In this document: one piece after another, positions 8,408 to 17,093 of the stretch
Position numbering within the stretch: position 1 is the first letter of the stretch
How the letters are laid out: every line of letters starts with the position of its first letter
NCBI GenBank assembly: GCA_902472315.1
Contig: CABRNM010000002.1
Coordinates: 62,001-126,000, forward strand
Source of the DNA: an uncultured Collinsella sp.
GTDB lineage: Bacteria > Actinomycetota > Coriobacteriia > Coriobacteriales > Coriobacteriaceae
Reading direction: 5' to 3'
Length of the DNA: 64,000 nt
Translations under genes and position numbers: made by a program
The notes under the pieces: generated by a model
What the model was told of the DNA's origin: nothing
What the model saw: the letters and a program-made list of their open reading frames with translations, nothing else
Databases searched by the model: none

Positions 8408-8845
8408 CTACTTCACGACCAAGATGTCGCAGTCCGTATTGCGCAGCAGGAACGTCGAAATCGAACCCAGGAGCGCATACTTGATCGAGGACAGGCCGCG
8501 TGCGCCGCAGAGCACCAGGTCGGGCTTCACCACGTCGAGCATCTCGTCTTTGAGCGTCTCGCGAATACGGCCGGCGCGAATCATGACCTCGACCTCGGGA
8601 ATATCGGGATTGGCCTTGGCCTCTTCGAGCTGCTTGGCGATGGAGTTCTTAAATGCCTCCTCCAGTCCGTTGACCAGATCGACCGGATAGGAACCAGCGC
8701 TCTCGAGTGCCGTGGAATCGATAACGTGGCCGATAATCAGCTTGGCGCCGTTGTTCGCGGCGACCTTGATGGCGCGTGCGAGCACAAAATCCTGCTGCTC
8801 AGTACCGTCGAGCGAAACAAATACCTTGGTATAGCCCTCGTTCAT
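8408..8845 (-). CDS. Universal stress protein, UspA family
   Basis: The 145-residue protein has the Usp alpha/beta fold. It starts with the strand YTKVFVSLDGTEQQDFVLARA and ends with the ATP-binding motif: LVLCGARGLSSIKYALLGSISTFLL fits G-x2-G-x9-G-(S/T). It is therefore probably an ATP-binding member. The ATG has AAGGAGGAAACC upstream on the minus strand. It is monocistronic and cytoplasmic; regulation is not visible. Confidence 0.92.
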   Translation of the reverse strand: MNEGYTKVFVSLDGTEQQDFVLARAIKVAANNGAKLIIGHVIDSTALESAGSYPVDLVNGLEEAFKNSIAKQLEEAKANPDIPEVEVMIRAGRIRETLKDEMLDVVKPDLVLCGARGLSSIKYALLGSISTFLLRNTDCDILVVK

Positions 8846-8940
8846 GGTTTCCTCCTTGGTCTATCGCACGGGCGCGGGGCTCGTGCGTCGGGCGGGCGCG
8901 GATGCGTGGCCGCCGGACACTTTATCTTGTTGCAGTTATA

Positions 8941-8992
8941 CCCAAGGATTTGGGTTTGACCGCTCGCAATTCTGTGAACGGGCGAGTTTTTT
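8941..8992 (+). other. Leader hairpins upstream of uppP
   Basis: Two small stems are visible: CCCAA-GGAT-TTGGG (8941-8954) and CTCGC/GCGAG (8963-8986) followed by TTTTTT. The second resembles a weak intrinsic terminator about 100 bases before the uppP start and could attenuate it. The rest of 8846-9092 shows no gene. Confidence 0.4.
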
Positions 8993-9092
8993 GGTAAGGG
9001 TAGGCGCAGGCGCGCCGCCAACGGTTGATAATGGGACATCGCCCGCACCGTCCGCAGAACAATATCGGCGGGTGTCTAACGAGGGGGTCCCT

Positions 9093-10067
9093 TTGGATAT
9101 CATTGAGCTTCTAAAATCTGCCTTCATGGGCCTGGTCGAGGGCATCACCGAATGGCTGCCTGTTTCGTCGACCGGTCACATGATCTTGGTGGACGAGTTC
9201 GTCAAGATGAACGTGAGCGAGACGTTCTGGAATATGTTCCTGGTCGTGATTCAGCTTGGCGCCATTTTGGCCGTCTGCGTTTTGTTCTTCTACGACCTCA
9301 ACCCGTTTTCTCCCAGCAAGGGCAAGGAGGGCCGTCGCGACACCTGGGTGCTATGGGGCAAGATTGTGCTCGGCTGCATTCCCGCCGCGGCGATCGGTCT
9401 GCCGCTTAACGACTGGATGGAGGAGCATTTCTACAATGCTCCCGTCGTGGCGTTGGCGCTCATTGTGTACGGCGTGCTGTTTATCGTGATCGAGAACTGG
9501 CGCGCGAACAAGCGCGACCAGGCTGCTCTTGCCGGTTCGTTTGGTTCGCGTGCTGTGGTGGCGGGCGGACGTCCCGCCGGTGCGCATTTTGCCGCGCCCG
9601 CTGCGACTGCCGCCGCAGACGATGACGATAGCTTGGACTTTGGCTCCATCACTACGCTCGAGGATCTGAGCTGGAAGACCGCGCTGGGTATCGGTTGCTT
9701 CCAGGTGCTTTCGCTGATTCCGGGCACATCGCGCTCCGGCTCCACGATCATCGGCGGCTTGCTTTTGGGCTGCACGCGTTCGGTGGCGTCCAAGTTTACG
9801 TTCTTCCTGGCCATTCCCGTCATGTTTGGCGCGAGTGCGCTCAAGCTGGTCAAGTACTTTATTAAGGGCGGCACGTTCGGCACCAACGAAATCGCCATCC
9901 TGGGCGTGGGCTGCGTCGTCGCCTTTGTGGTGTCGCTCATTGCCATCAAGTGGCTTATGGGCTTCGTGCGCCGTCACGACTTCAAGTGCTTCGGCGTCTA
10001 CCGCATCATCCTGGGCATCGTGGTGCTCGCGTACTTCTTTGTCCTGGAGCCTATGCTCGGCCTGTAA
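9093..10067 (+). CDS. uppP: Undecaprenyl-diphosphatase
   Basis: This membrane enzyme (324 residues) removes a phosphate from undecaprenyl diphosphate to recycle the peptidoglycan lipid carrier and often gives bacitracin resistance. The family signatures are present: VEGITEWLPVSSTGHM at the N-terminus and LIPGTSRSGSTI later, in a protein with about eight membrane helices. The frame is open further upstream, but homology begins at the TTG at 9093, which has GAGGGGG before it. Residues about 146-183 are an Ala/Asp-rich loop not usual in shorter homologues. Confidence 0.93.
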   Translation: MDIIELLKSAFMGLVEGITEWLPVSSTGHMILVDEFVKMNVSETFWNMFLVVIQLGAILAVCVLFFYDLNPFSPSKGKEGRRDTWVLWGKIVLGCIPAAAIGLPLNDWMEEHFYNAPVVALALIVYGVLFIVIENWRANKRDQAALAGSFGSRAVVAGGRPAGAHFAAPAATAAADDDDSLDFGSITTLEDLSWKTALGIGCFQVLSLIPGTSRSGSTIIGGLLLGCTRSVASKFTFFLAIPVMFGASALKLVKYFIKGGTFGTNEIAILGVGCVVAFVVSLIAIKWLMGFVRRHDFKCFGVYRIILGIVVLAYFFVLEPMLGL

Positions 10068-10111
10068 CTTGGTTGACGCTGCGCGGCGACCAGAGCGACA
10101 ACTTGTCATTC

Positions 10112-10152
10112 AAAGGGGGTGGCATGACCAAAAGGTCTATGCCGCCCCCTTT
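10112..10152 (+). terminator. Rho-independent terminator after uppP
   Basis: AAAGGGGG and a GGCAT stem on the left pair with ATGCC and CCCCCTTTT on the right, around AAAAGG. Confidence 0.8.
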
Positions 10153-10361
10153 TCATGCCAATTTGTTCGCTCTGGCCGCCGCTCGCTGCTGCCATGACAT
10201 CGGTGGCCCCCCAATGCACCAAATCCGCTGGGGCGGGCCTGACGGTGGCGCACGGAGTCGTGGTGTGATTTGCGTCGGTGTCCGCGCGGCTCGGTATACT
10301 GGTACGGCTCAAACTATGGCGCCGCCCGCAGGCGCGCCGTCCGTCAGATGAGGAGTCGCCC

Positions 10362-13262
10362 ATGACCCAGCCCCTGCCCTGGGAAAAGAACGCCGCGGTA
10401 CCCGTACCGCCCGCGCCGGAACCCGTGCCGCTCGATGCATACACCGCCCCCGCTGCGCCGGAGCCCGAGCTCGTTCCGCTCGACATCTACGACGCTCCCG
10501 CGCCGGCGCCCAAGCCCGCCAAACCGCTCGTCGACATCGACAGCCTTAATCCCGCCCAGCGCGAGGCGGTCCTGTCCACCGAGGGCCCGTTGCTGGTGCT
10601 CGCCGGCGCCGGCTCGGGCAAGACCCGCGTCTTGACCTTCCGCATCGCACATATGCTCGGCGACCTGGGTGTTAAGCCTTGGCAGGTTCTTGCCATTACG
10701 TTTACCAACAAGGCCGCGGCAGAGATGCGCGAGCGTCTGGCGGCACTCATTCCCAGCGGCACCCGTGGCATGTGGGTGTGCACCTTCCATGCTATGTGCG
10801 TGCGCATGCTGCGCGAGGACGCCGACCTGTTGGGCTACACCGGCCAGTTCACCATCTACGATGACGATGACTCAAAGCGCATGGTGCGCGACATTATGCA
10901 GGCGCTCGGCATCGAGCAAAAGCAGTTCCCCATCAACATGATCCGCAGCAAGATTAGCTCGGCCAAAAACGCCATGATCGGCCCCGAGGACATGCTCAAG
11001 AGCGCCGATAGCCCCAACGACAAAAAGGCCGCGCAGGTCTACCTAGAGCTGGAGCGCCGCCTGCGCGCCGCCAATGCGATGGACTTTGACGACCTGCTCG
11101 TGCGCGCGCTCGAGCTGCTGCGCACCCGTCCCGAGGTGCTCGATAAGTACCAAGAGCGCTTCCGCTACATTAGCGTCGACGAGTATCAGGACACCAACCA
11201 CGTCCAGTACGAAATCGCCAACCTGCTGGCCGCTAAGTACCAAAACCTCATGGTCGTGGGCGACGATGACCAGTCCATTTACAGCTGGCGTGGCGCCGAC
11301 ATCACCAACATCCTGGACTTTGAGAAGGACTTTAAAAACTGCAAGACCGTCAAGCTGGAGCAGAACTATCGCTCTACGGGTCACATCCTGAGCGCCGCCA
11401 ACGCCGTGGTGCGCCACAACTCGCAGCGCAAGGACAAGCGCCTGTTTACGGCCGAGGGCGATGGCGAGAAGATCCAGGCCTTCCAGGCGAGCGACGAACG
11501 CGACGAGGGTCGCTGGATTGCCGGCGAGATCGAGAAACTGCATGCCAAAGGCACGAGCTACGACGACATCGCCGTGTTCTATCGCACCAACGCCCAGTCG
11601 CGTATCCTCGAAGATATGTTCCTGCGCGCGGGCGTGCCCTACAAGATCGTGGGCGGCACGCGATTCTTCGACCGTGCCGAGATCCGCGACGTCATGGCCT
11701 ACCTTAAGATGATCGTGAACCCGGCCGACGAGATGAGCGTCAAGCGCGTCATCAACACACCGCGCCGCGGCATCGGTTCCACCTCGATCCAAAAGATCGA
11801 GCAGCTGGCGCGCGACAACCGCTGCTCGTTCTTCCAGGCTTGCGAGATCGCGTGTGCCGAAACCGGCATGTTTAGCGCCAAGGTGCGCAACGGCCTGTCG
11901 AGCTTTGTGTCGCTGGTGCGCGAGGGTCGCCGCATGGACGGCGAGCTCAAGGACGTTGTCGAGATGATTGTCGATAAGACGGGCCTACTGCAGGCTTTCC
12001 GCGCCGAGGGCACCATGGAGTCCGAGAGCCGCGCCGAGAACATCCAGGAATTCCTGGGCGTCGCTGCCGAATTTGAGGAGACGCACGAGGACATCGAGGG
12101 TACGCTCGAGAGCTTGGAAGAGCTGCGCGCAGCCGGTGTTGCCGACGTGCCTGCCGGCGCCGAGCCCGAGCCCGTCGTGGTGAGCGCGCCTGCGCCCGAA
12201 CCGGGGCCATCTGCCCCGGCATCCTCGTTTGAGGCACTCGTCGGCGCGCGCGATGCCGCGGGCTCCAATCCGCTCGATAGTCTGGCTGCTCCGGCGCTGT
12301 CTCCGCAGGATGCCCTGGCTGCTGCCATCGCGGGCAACGCGTATGCCGCGCCGACGGAGATGCCGGCGGGTGCCGTGCATGCCGACGAGATTGAGCGCAC
12401 CTACGGTCCGCTCACCTGTAAGGCGCTGCCGGCACTCATGGAGTGGCTGGCCCTGCGCTCCGACTTGGATTCCCTGGCCGGCGAGACGCATGCCATCACC
12501 ATGATGACCATCCACTCCGCCAAGGGCCTGGAGTTCCCGGCGGTGTTCGTGGCCGGCATGGAGGAGGGCATCTTCCCGCACGTGCACGACTTTGGCGGCA
12601 GCGATGACCCGGGTAAGCTTGAGGAGGAGCGTCGCCTGGCCTACGTCGCCATCACGCGCGCCCGCAAGCGCCTGTTCCTGACCTATGCGGCCACGCGTCG
12701 CACCTACGGCTCGACCTCTGCCAACCCGCGCTCGCGCTTCCTCAATGAGATTCCGTTTGAGGATATCGAGTTTAGCGGTATCGGTTCTGCCGGTTTTGAA
12801 GGCACGGGCTGGGAGAAGCGCGGCGACCGTCACGGCACCTTTGGCTCGGGCATGGGTTCGGATATGTATGGCGGCAAGGTGTTTGGCTCGCATACGCGCT
12901 CGACCGGCGGTTCCGGTTCGCGCGGTGGATCGAGCTTTGACGATTTCTTTGGCGGCAGCAGCTACGGGACCGAGCGCCATCGTGGGGTCTCGCCCGACGC
13001 CGGCCGTGTTGCCTCGACCTTTGGCTCGGGCGCGCCGCGAGCCAAAAAGCCGTCGTCCAAGGTGTCCCCGACGGTGGAGCGCAAGGTCGATCGCGCCAGC
13101 GCATCGCAGGACTTTGCCGCGGGCGATACCGTGAGCCATAAGACCTTTGGCACGGGTACCGTGATCTCGGTCGCCGGAGACATGATCGAGGTCCAGTTCG
13201 AAAAGACCGGCCAGACCAAAAAGCTCATGAAGGGATTCGCTCCGATCGTCAAGCTGTCATAA
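10362..13262 (+). CDS. pcrA: UvrD/PcrA-type superfamily 1A DNA helicase
   Basis: The 966-residue 3'-5' helicase acts in repair and in removing recombinases. Visible motifs: Walker A LAGAGSGKTRVL (about residue 80), Ia ITFTNKAA, II VDEYQDTN, III GDDDQSIYSWRGAD, IV QNYRSTG, V TIHSAKGLEFPAVFVAG (about 716) and VI YVAITRARKRL. ATG 10362 was chosen because GATGAGGAG precedes it and the first 84 in-frame bases upstream are not helicase-like. Residues about 590-680 form a Pro/Ala-rich insert, and the C-terminus has a Gly/Ser-rich linker and a Tudor-like end (FGTGTVISVAG), as in PcrA. Confidence 0.95.
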   Translation: MTQPLPWEKNAAVPVPPAPEPVPLDAYTAPAAPEPELVPLDIYDAPAPAPKPAKPLVDIDSLNPAQREAVLSTEGPLLVLAGAGSGKTRVLTFRIAHMLGDLGVKPWQVLAITFTNKAAAEMRERLAALIPSGTRGMWVCTFHAMCVRMLREDADLLGYTGQFTIYDDDDSKRMVRDIMQALGIEQKQFPINMIRSKISSAKNAMIGPEDMLKSADSPNDKKAAQVYLELERRLRAANAMDFDDLLVRALELLRTRPEVLDKYQERFRYISVDEYQDTNHVQYEIANLLAAKYQNLMVVGDDDQSIYSWRGADITNILDFEKDFKNCKTVKLEQNYRSTGHILSAANAVVRHNSQRKDKRLFTAEGDGEKIQAFQASDERDEGRWIAGEIEKLHAKGTSYDDIAVFYRTNAQSRILEDMFLRAGVPYKIVGGTRFFDRAEIRDVMAYLKMIVNPADEMSVKRVINTPRRGIGSTSIQKIEQLARDNRCSFFQACEIACAETGMFSAKVRNGLSSFVSLVREGRRMDGELKDVVEMIVDKTGLLQAFRAEGTMESESRAENIQEFLGVAAEFEETHEDIEGTLESLEELRAAGVADVPAGAEPEPVVVSAPAPEPGPSAPASSFEALVGARDAAGSNPLDSLAAPALSPQDALAAAIAGNAYAAPTEMPAGAVHADEIERTYGPLTCKALPALMEWLALRSDLDSLAGETHAITMMTIHSAKGLEFPAVFVAGMEEGIFPHVHDFGGSDDPGKLEEERRLAYVAITRARKRLFLTYAATRRTYGSTSANPRSRFLNEIPFEDIEFSGIGSAGFEGTGWEKRGDRHGTFGSGMGSDMYGGKVFGSHTRSTGGSGSRGGSSFDDFFGGSSYGTERHRGVSPDAGRVASTFGSGAPRAKKPSSKVSPTVERKVDRASASQDFAAGDTVSHKTFGTGTVISVAGDMIEVQFEKTGQTKKLMKGFAPIVKLS

Positions 13263-13269
13263 TCCCGGC

Positions 13270-13398
13270 GGACCTGGGCGGGCGTATGGGGCAACATCGC
13301 CTGCTCGGGCAGTCTTGCTCGCACGGAGAGCACATTAAGTGCTCTCCGGCTCGTGCGGAACTCGCGATCGATGTTGCCCCATACGCCCGCCCAGGTCC
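13270..13398. repeat. Large perfect palindrome (30-bp arms) with inner hairpin
   Basis: Arms 13270-13299 and 13369-13398 are perfect reverse complements over 30 bases (GGACCTGGGCGG...). The loop contains a second perfect stem of 10 bp, CGGAGAGCAC-ATTAA-GTGCTCTCCG (13324-13348). No coding frame is apparent. It follows the pcrA stop directly. Confidence 0.9.
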
Positions 13399-13542
13399 TT
13401 AGATAACGTTGCTTGCGAACGTCGCTTTGCCCGTTCGCTTTTTGGTCTGGAGGGCCGGGTGGGCTGATAAATAGATATGGCAAGGGGCTCTCCCGCACAT
13501 GGACGGGAGAGCCCCTTGTTGCGTTTGGGTTGTTGGTGCGAC

Positions 13543-14475
13543 CTACAGGTGGCTGATGATCAGTTCCATCTTGCCTTCGAGGTCGATGGAGCTGACGGTG
13601 CTCGGGGCCAGCAGGTGGCTTCCCTTGTGGACGGGGTCGCCGCAGACGGTGCCTTCGCCGTCGATGAGCGACAGACACATGAAGGGCCAGCGCTGGTCGA
13701 GGGTTTTGCTGCCGTCGACGCGCACACGATCGACGGTGTAGCAGGAGTTAGACTCGAGCTCGGTCACGCCGTTCACCTCGGGCGCGGTCACCGTGCCGTC
13801 GGTCGGAGCCTGGGCATCAAAGTCGATGCAGTCGAGGCTCTGCTCAATGTGCAGTGGGCGCAGCTTGCCGTCGGTGCCGGGACGGTCGTAGTCGTACAGG
13901 CGATACGTCACGTCGCTCGACTGCTGCGTCTCCAAAATGAGCGTGCCGGTCTTGATGGCGTGCACGGTACCGGAATCAATCTGGAAAAAGTCGCCCTTGT
14001 GGATCGGCAGTACGTTGAGCATGTCGTCCCAGCGGCCGTCCTCGATCATCTGCGCGGCCTCGGCGCGGTCGTGCGCGCGCTGGCCGACAATGATCGTGGC
14101 ACCGGGCTCGCAGTCCAGCACATACCAGCACTCGGTTTTGCCCAGGCTGCCGTTCTCGTGCTTGGCGGCGTACTCGTCGTTGGGATGAATCTGGATCGAA
14201 AGGTCGTCCTTGGCGTCCAGAATCTTAATGAGCAGTGGGAACTCCTTGCCCTCGCAGTTGCCAAAGAGCTCGCGGTGCTCGGCCCACAGCCACGACAGCG
14301 TGTGGCCTGCATACGGGCCTTCCGCAATCTGGCAGTCGCCGTTGGGGTGGGCCGAGATGGCCCAGCACTCACCGATGGGTCCATCGGGAATGTCGTAGCC
14401 AAATACGGTTTCGAGCTGGCGACCGCCCCAGATCTTCTCGTGGAAGATCGGCGTCAGCTTAATCAAATCGGACAT
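13543..14475 (-). CDS. manA: Mannose-6-phosphate isomerase, class I
   Basis: The 310-residue zinc enzyme interconverts mannose-6-P and fructose-6-P. The metal site is visible: the LSIQIHPND motif, E in GKTECWYVL, and H in IDSGTVHAIKTG; the start LTPIFHEKIWGG is typical. It is the short (about 310 residue) form without an extra helical domain. ATG 14475 fits the GGGGG site better than ATG 14481. It lies 74 bases downstream of, and on the same strand as, a GntR regulator, so the two may be co-transcribed. Confidence 0.93.
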   Translation of the reverse strand: MSDLIKLTPIFHEKIWGGRQLETVFGYDIPDGPIGECWAISAHPNGDCQIAEGPYAGHTLSWLWAEHRELFGNCEGKEFPLLIKILDAKDDLSIQIHPNDEYAAKHENGSLGKTECWYVLDCEPGATIIVGQRAHDRAEAAQMIEDGRWDDMLNVLPIHKGDFFQIDSGTVHAIKTGTLILETQQSSDVTYRLYDYDRPGTDGKLRPLHIEQSLDCIDFDAQAPTDGTVTAPEVNGVTELESNSCYTVDRVRVDGSKTLDQRWPFMCLSLIDGEGTVCGDPVHKGSHLLAPSTVSSIDLEGKMELIISHL

Positions 14476-14549
14476 GTTCATACCCCCATTGTGTTGCGCG
14501 GGCGCTGCACAAAACAGCTCAAAGCGAGCGCCCGGATGACTACAAAAAC

Positions 14550-15269
14550 CTATGCCAACGTTACGTTGTGCAACTCAAAGCGGTCGCCAACGTTGCGCGA
14601 GACCGAATACTCAAAGGCGGCGCCGCTGTCCAAAAAGCCAATCTGGGTGAGCTCGAGCAGGGGAGAGCCAGGCTTGGTGTCCAAGCGCTCGGCTTCTTCC
14701 TCGGTTGCTGCCACGGCGCGAATGGTACGGTGGAAGCTCGAAATCTTCAGCCCACATTGCTCGCGGATGAAGTGGTAGACCGATCCGTACAGGTCCTTCT
14801 TTTTAAGGCCTGGAATCAGCTCGAGGGGCATGTAGGTGTACTCGATAACGATGGGCTTCTCATCGGCCTGACGCACGCGCACGATGTGATAGGCAAAGTC
14901 ATCCTCGGCAATTCCCAGCTGGGCTGCGATGTCCGCTGGTGGATTAACAATCGAGAAATCGTAGACCACCGAGGTCACCTTCTCCCCGCGGTGCTCATAC
15001 GAAAAGCCCTGGGCACGGTCGTTTTTGCCCTGGAAAAACGCCTGACCGGGAAGTCCCGCCGTGTCCTTAACGTAGGTACCCGATCCGCGTCGGCTGGTAA
15101 TAAGACCTTCCTCGGTGATTTGCTCGATAGCTCGTTTGACGGTGATTTTGGAAACGCTATAGAGCTCGCAGAACTCAACGACGGTGGGAAGCTTGTCGCC
15201 CGGTTTAAGAGTGCCATCCTCGATGCTTCGACGAATATCTGCAGCTATCGCCTCGTATTTGGGAATCAT
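14550..15269 (-). CDS. GntR/HutC-family regulator (UTRA domain)
   Basis: The 239-residue protein has an N-terminal winged helix (IAADIRRSIEDGTLKPGDKLPT ... ITVKRAIEQITEEGLI) and a C-terminal UTRA ligand domain, the type that senses sugar phosphates. ATG 15269 has a perfect AAGGAGG site. It faces away from the GH1/cellobiose PTS genes and probably controls them, as BglR/LicT-independent GntR regulators do; the effector (phospho-beta-glucoside?) is inferred. Its own promoter region contains several GTATAC-like half-sites around 15290-15340. Confidence 0.9.
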   Translation of the reverse strand: MIPKYEAIAADIRRSIEDGTLKPGDKLPTVVEFCELYSVSKITVKRAIEQITEEGLITSRRGSGTYVKDTAGLPGQAFFQGKNDRAQGFSYEHRGEKVTSVVYDFSIVNPPADIAAQLGIAEDDFAYHIVRVRQADEKPIVIEYTYMPLELIPGLKKKDLYGSVYHFIREQCGLKISSFHRTIRAVAATEEEAERLDTKPGSPLLELTQIGFLDSGAAFEYSVSRNVGDRFELHNVTLA

Positions 15270-15377
15270 TGAACCTCCTTTCCGACATATATCAATACGC
15301 AAGTAAGTATAACCCTTAACAAGGCACCCATATAACCTTTATCTAAGAAGCTCGAGAAAGAAAAAAGAAAAAGACGC

Positions 15378-15405
15378 TTTACTTTTAGAATTAGAGCGCT
15401 ATAGT
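15378..15405 (+). promoter_or_regulatory. Probable promoter of the GH1-cellobiose PTS block
   Basis: TTTACT at 15378-15383 and TATAGT at 15400-15405 are separated by 16 bases in the divergent region upstream of the GH1 gene. Confidence 0.5.
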
Positions 15406-15446
15406 TTAAGCAACGAACGGAATCTTTCCGCAGAACAGGATCGACC

Positions 15447-15539
15447 GTTTGGGGACGGTTTTGTTTTGGCGGGTTGGATATCGGTATGACCGGTGCGCGC
15501 CCGCGCCGGATAACCTGCCAAAGCAAACCCGTCTCCAAC
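15447..15539. repeat. Inverted repeat of the GGGGAC-GGTTTG-TTTGGC-GGTT type
   Basis: The left arm (15447-15475) and right arm (15512-15539) are near-complementary: GTTTGGGGACGG... against ...CCGTCTCCAAC. The right-arm motif AACCTGCCAAAGCAAAC returns at 19392. It lies in the GH1 leader, so it could also act as an RNA hairpin. Confidence 0.6.
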
Positions 15540-15572
15540 CGGAAGCTCTAGAACACGAAAGCGAGGACTTTG

Positions 15573-16973
15573 ATGGCACAGTATCAGCTGCCCAACGACT
15601 TCTTCTTTGGCGCTGCTATGTCCGGCCCGCAGACTGAGGGTCAGTGGAACCAGGGCGGCAAGCTCGAGAACCTGTGGGATACCTGGTCCATCCAGGATCT
15701 GGGCTCGTTCTACAACTGCGTTGGCTCTTACGCCGGCAATGACTTTATGGCCAAGTACCAGGAAGACCTTCGCATTTTGAAGGACTTGGGCCTGGATACC
15801 TATCGCACTTCCATCCAGTGGAGCCGTCTGCTCGATGCCGACGGCAACCTCAACGAGGAAGGCGCCGCGTGGTATCACGAGTTGTTCCGCGCCTCTCGCG
15901 AAGCCGGCCTGGAGCCGTTTGTCAACTTGTACCACTTTGACATGCCCACCTACCTTTTTAACCGTGGCGGCTGGGAGAGCCGTGAGGTTGTCGAGGCTTA
16001 CGCACATTACGCCGACGTCGCCTTCCACGAGTTTGGCCAGGAGATCAAGTACTGGTTCACCTTTAACGAGCCCATCGTCGAGCCCGAGCAGCGCTATCAG
16101 GAGGGCGTGTGGTTCCCGCAACTCCACGACTTCAACCGTGCTCGCACCGTGCAGTATCACATCTCGCTGGCACATGCGCTGGCCGTGGCCAACTATCGTA
16201 AGGCCTATGACGAGGGCGCCGTTCGCGCTGATGCCAAGATCGGCATGATCAACTGCTTTACCCCGGTCTACACCAAGGAGAACCCCAGCGAGGCGGACCT
16301 CGAGGCCGTGCGTATGACCAGCGGCATCAACAACCGCTGGTGGCTCGACCTCATTACCAAGGGCGAGCTTCCCGCCGACGTGCTCGACAGCCTGGCCGAG
16401 GGCGGCGTTAAGCTTCCGTTCCGTGCCGGCGACCAAGAGATTCTTAAGCAGGGTGTTGTCGACTGGCTCGGTTGCAACTACTACCACCCCACGCGCGTTC
16501 AGGCGCCGGCGAGCAAGATCGACCAGTACGGTCTGCCGCACTTTGCCGACGAGTACGTGTGGCCCGACGCCGTTATGAACGAGAGCCGCGGCTGGGAGAT
16601 CTACCCGCAGGGCCTCTACGACTTTGGCATGGACTGCGCTAAGAACTACCCCGATCTTGAGTGGTTCGTTTCCGAGAACGGCATCGGCATCATGGACGAA
16701 TACAGGAACCGAGACGCCGAAGGAACCATCCAGGATGACTACCGCGTCGACTTTGTACGCCAGCACCTGGAGTGGGTTGCCAAGGCAATTGCCGAGGGCG
16801 CCAAGTGCCGTGGATACCATTATTGGGCCGTCATCGATAACTGGTCTTGGGCGAATGCCTTTAAGAACCGTTACGGTTTTGTCGAGGTCGACCTTATGGA
16901 CGGCTACAAGCGCCGCCTTAAGAAGTCGGCAGCTTGGCTCAAGCAGGTCGCCACGACTCACGTGGTTGATTAG
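15573..16973 (+). CDS. GH1 family 6-phospho-beta-glucosidase
   Basis: The 466-residue enzyme should hydrolyse phosphorylated beta-glucosides delivered by the adjacent PTS. GH1 catalytic residues are visible: the acid/base Glu in FTFNEPIVE and the nucleophile Glu in FVSENGIG; the N-terminal FFFGAAMSGPQTEG is the family start. Phospho-specificity is inferred from the PTS context and not from individual residues. ATG 15573 has GCGAGGA before it. It is cytoplasmic and appears to be the first gene of the operon with celB, celA and the IIA gene. Confidence 0.92.
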   Translation: MAQYQLPNDFFFGAAMSGPQTEGQWNQGGKLENLWDTWSIQDLGSFYNCVGSYAGNDFMAKYQEDLRILKDLGLDTYRTSIQWSRLLDADGNLNEEGAAWYHELFRASREAGLEPFVNLYHFDMPTYLFNRGGWESREVVEAYAHYADVAFHEFGQEIKYWFTFNEPIVEPEQRYQEGVWFPQLHDFNRARTVQYHISLAHALAVANYRKAYDEGAVRADAKIGMINCFTPVYTKENPSEADLEAVRMTSGINNRWWLDLITKGELPADVLDSLAEGGVKLPFRAGDQEILKQGVVDWLGCNYYHPTRVQAPASKIDQYGLPHFADEYVWPDAVMNESRGWEIYPQGLYDFGMDCAKNYPDLEWFVSENGIGIMDEYRNRDAEGTIQDDYRVDFVRQHLEWVAKAIAEGAKCRGYHYWAVIDNWSWANAFKNRYGFVEVDLMDGYKRRLKKSAAWLKQVATTHVVD

Positions 16974-17093
16974 CGAACGGGCGAACGCCCAGACCGCGCG
17001 CCGCCGCGCGCAACACATGGCACATCTGGTGGCAGAGGGCGACAGACCACCGTGCGCATAGGAAAAGGCCGGATTTGAAAGTTAGGAGCAATC

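Noticed and set aside
8844..9092. Earlier start for uppP
   Set aside because: Family homology starts at the TTG at 9093; the upstream part reads as non-coding leader.
9530..9640. Possible frameshift in uppP
   Set aside because: The Ala/Asp-rich loop is in frame and both flanking signature motifs are intact.
10278..10361. Earlier start for pcrA
   Set aside because: The 28 added residues are basic and not helicase-like, and the site before ATG 10362 is good.
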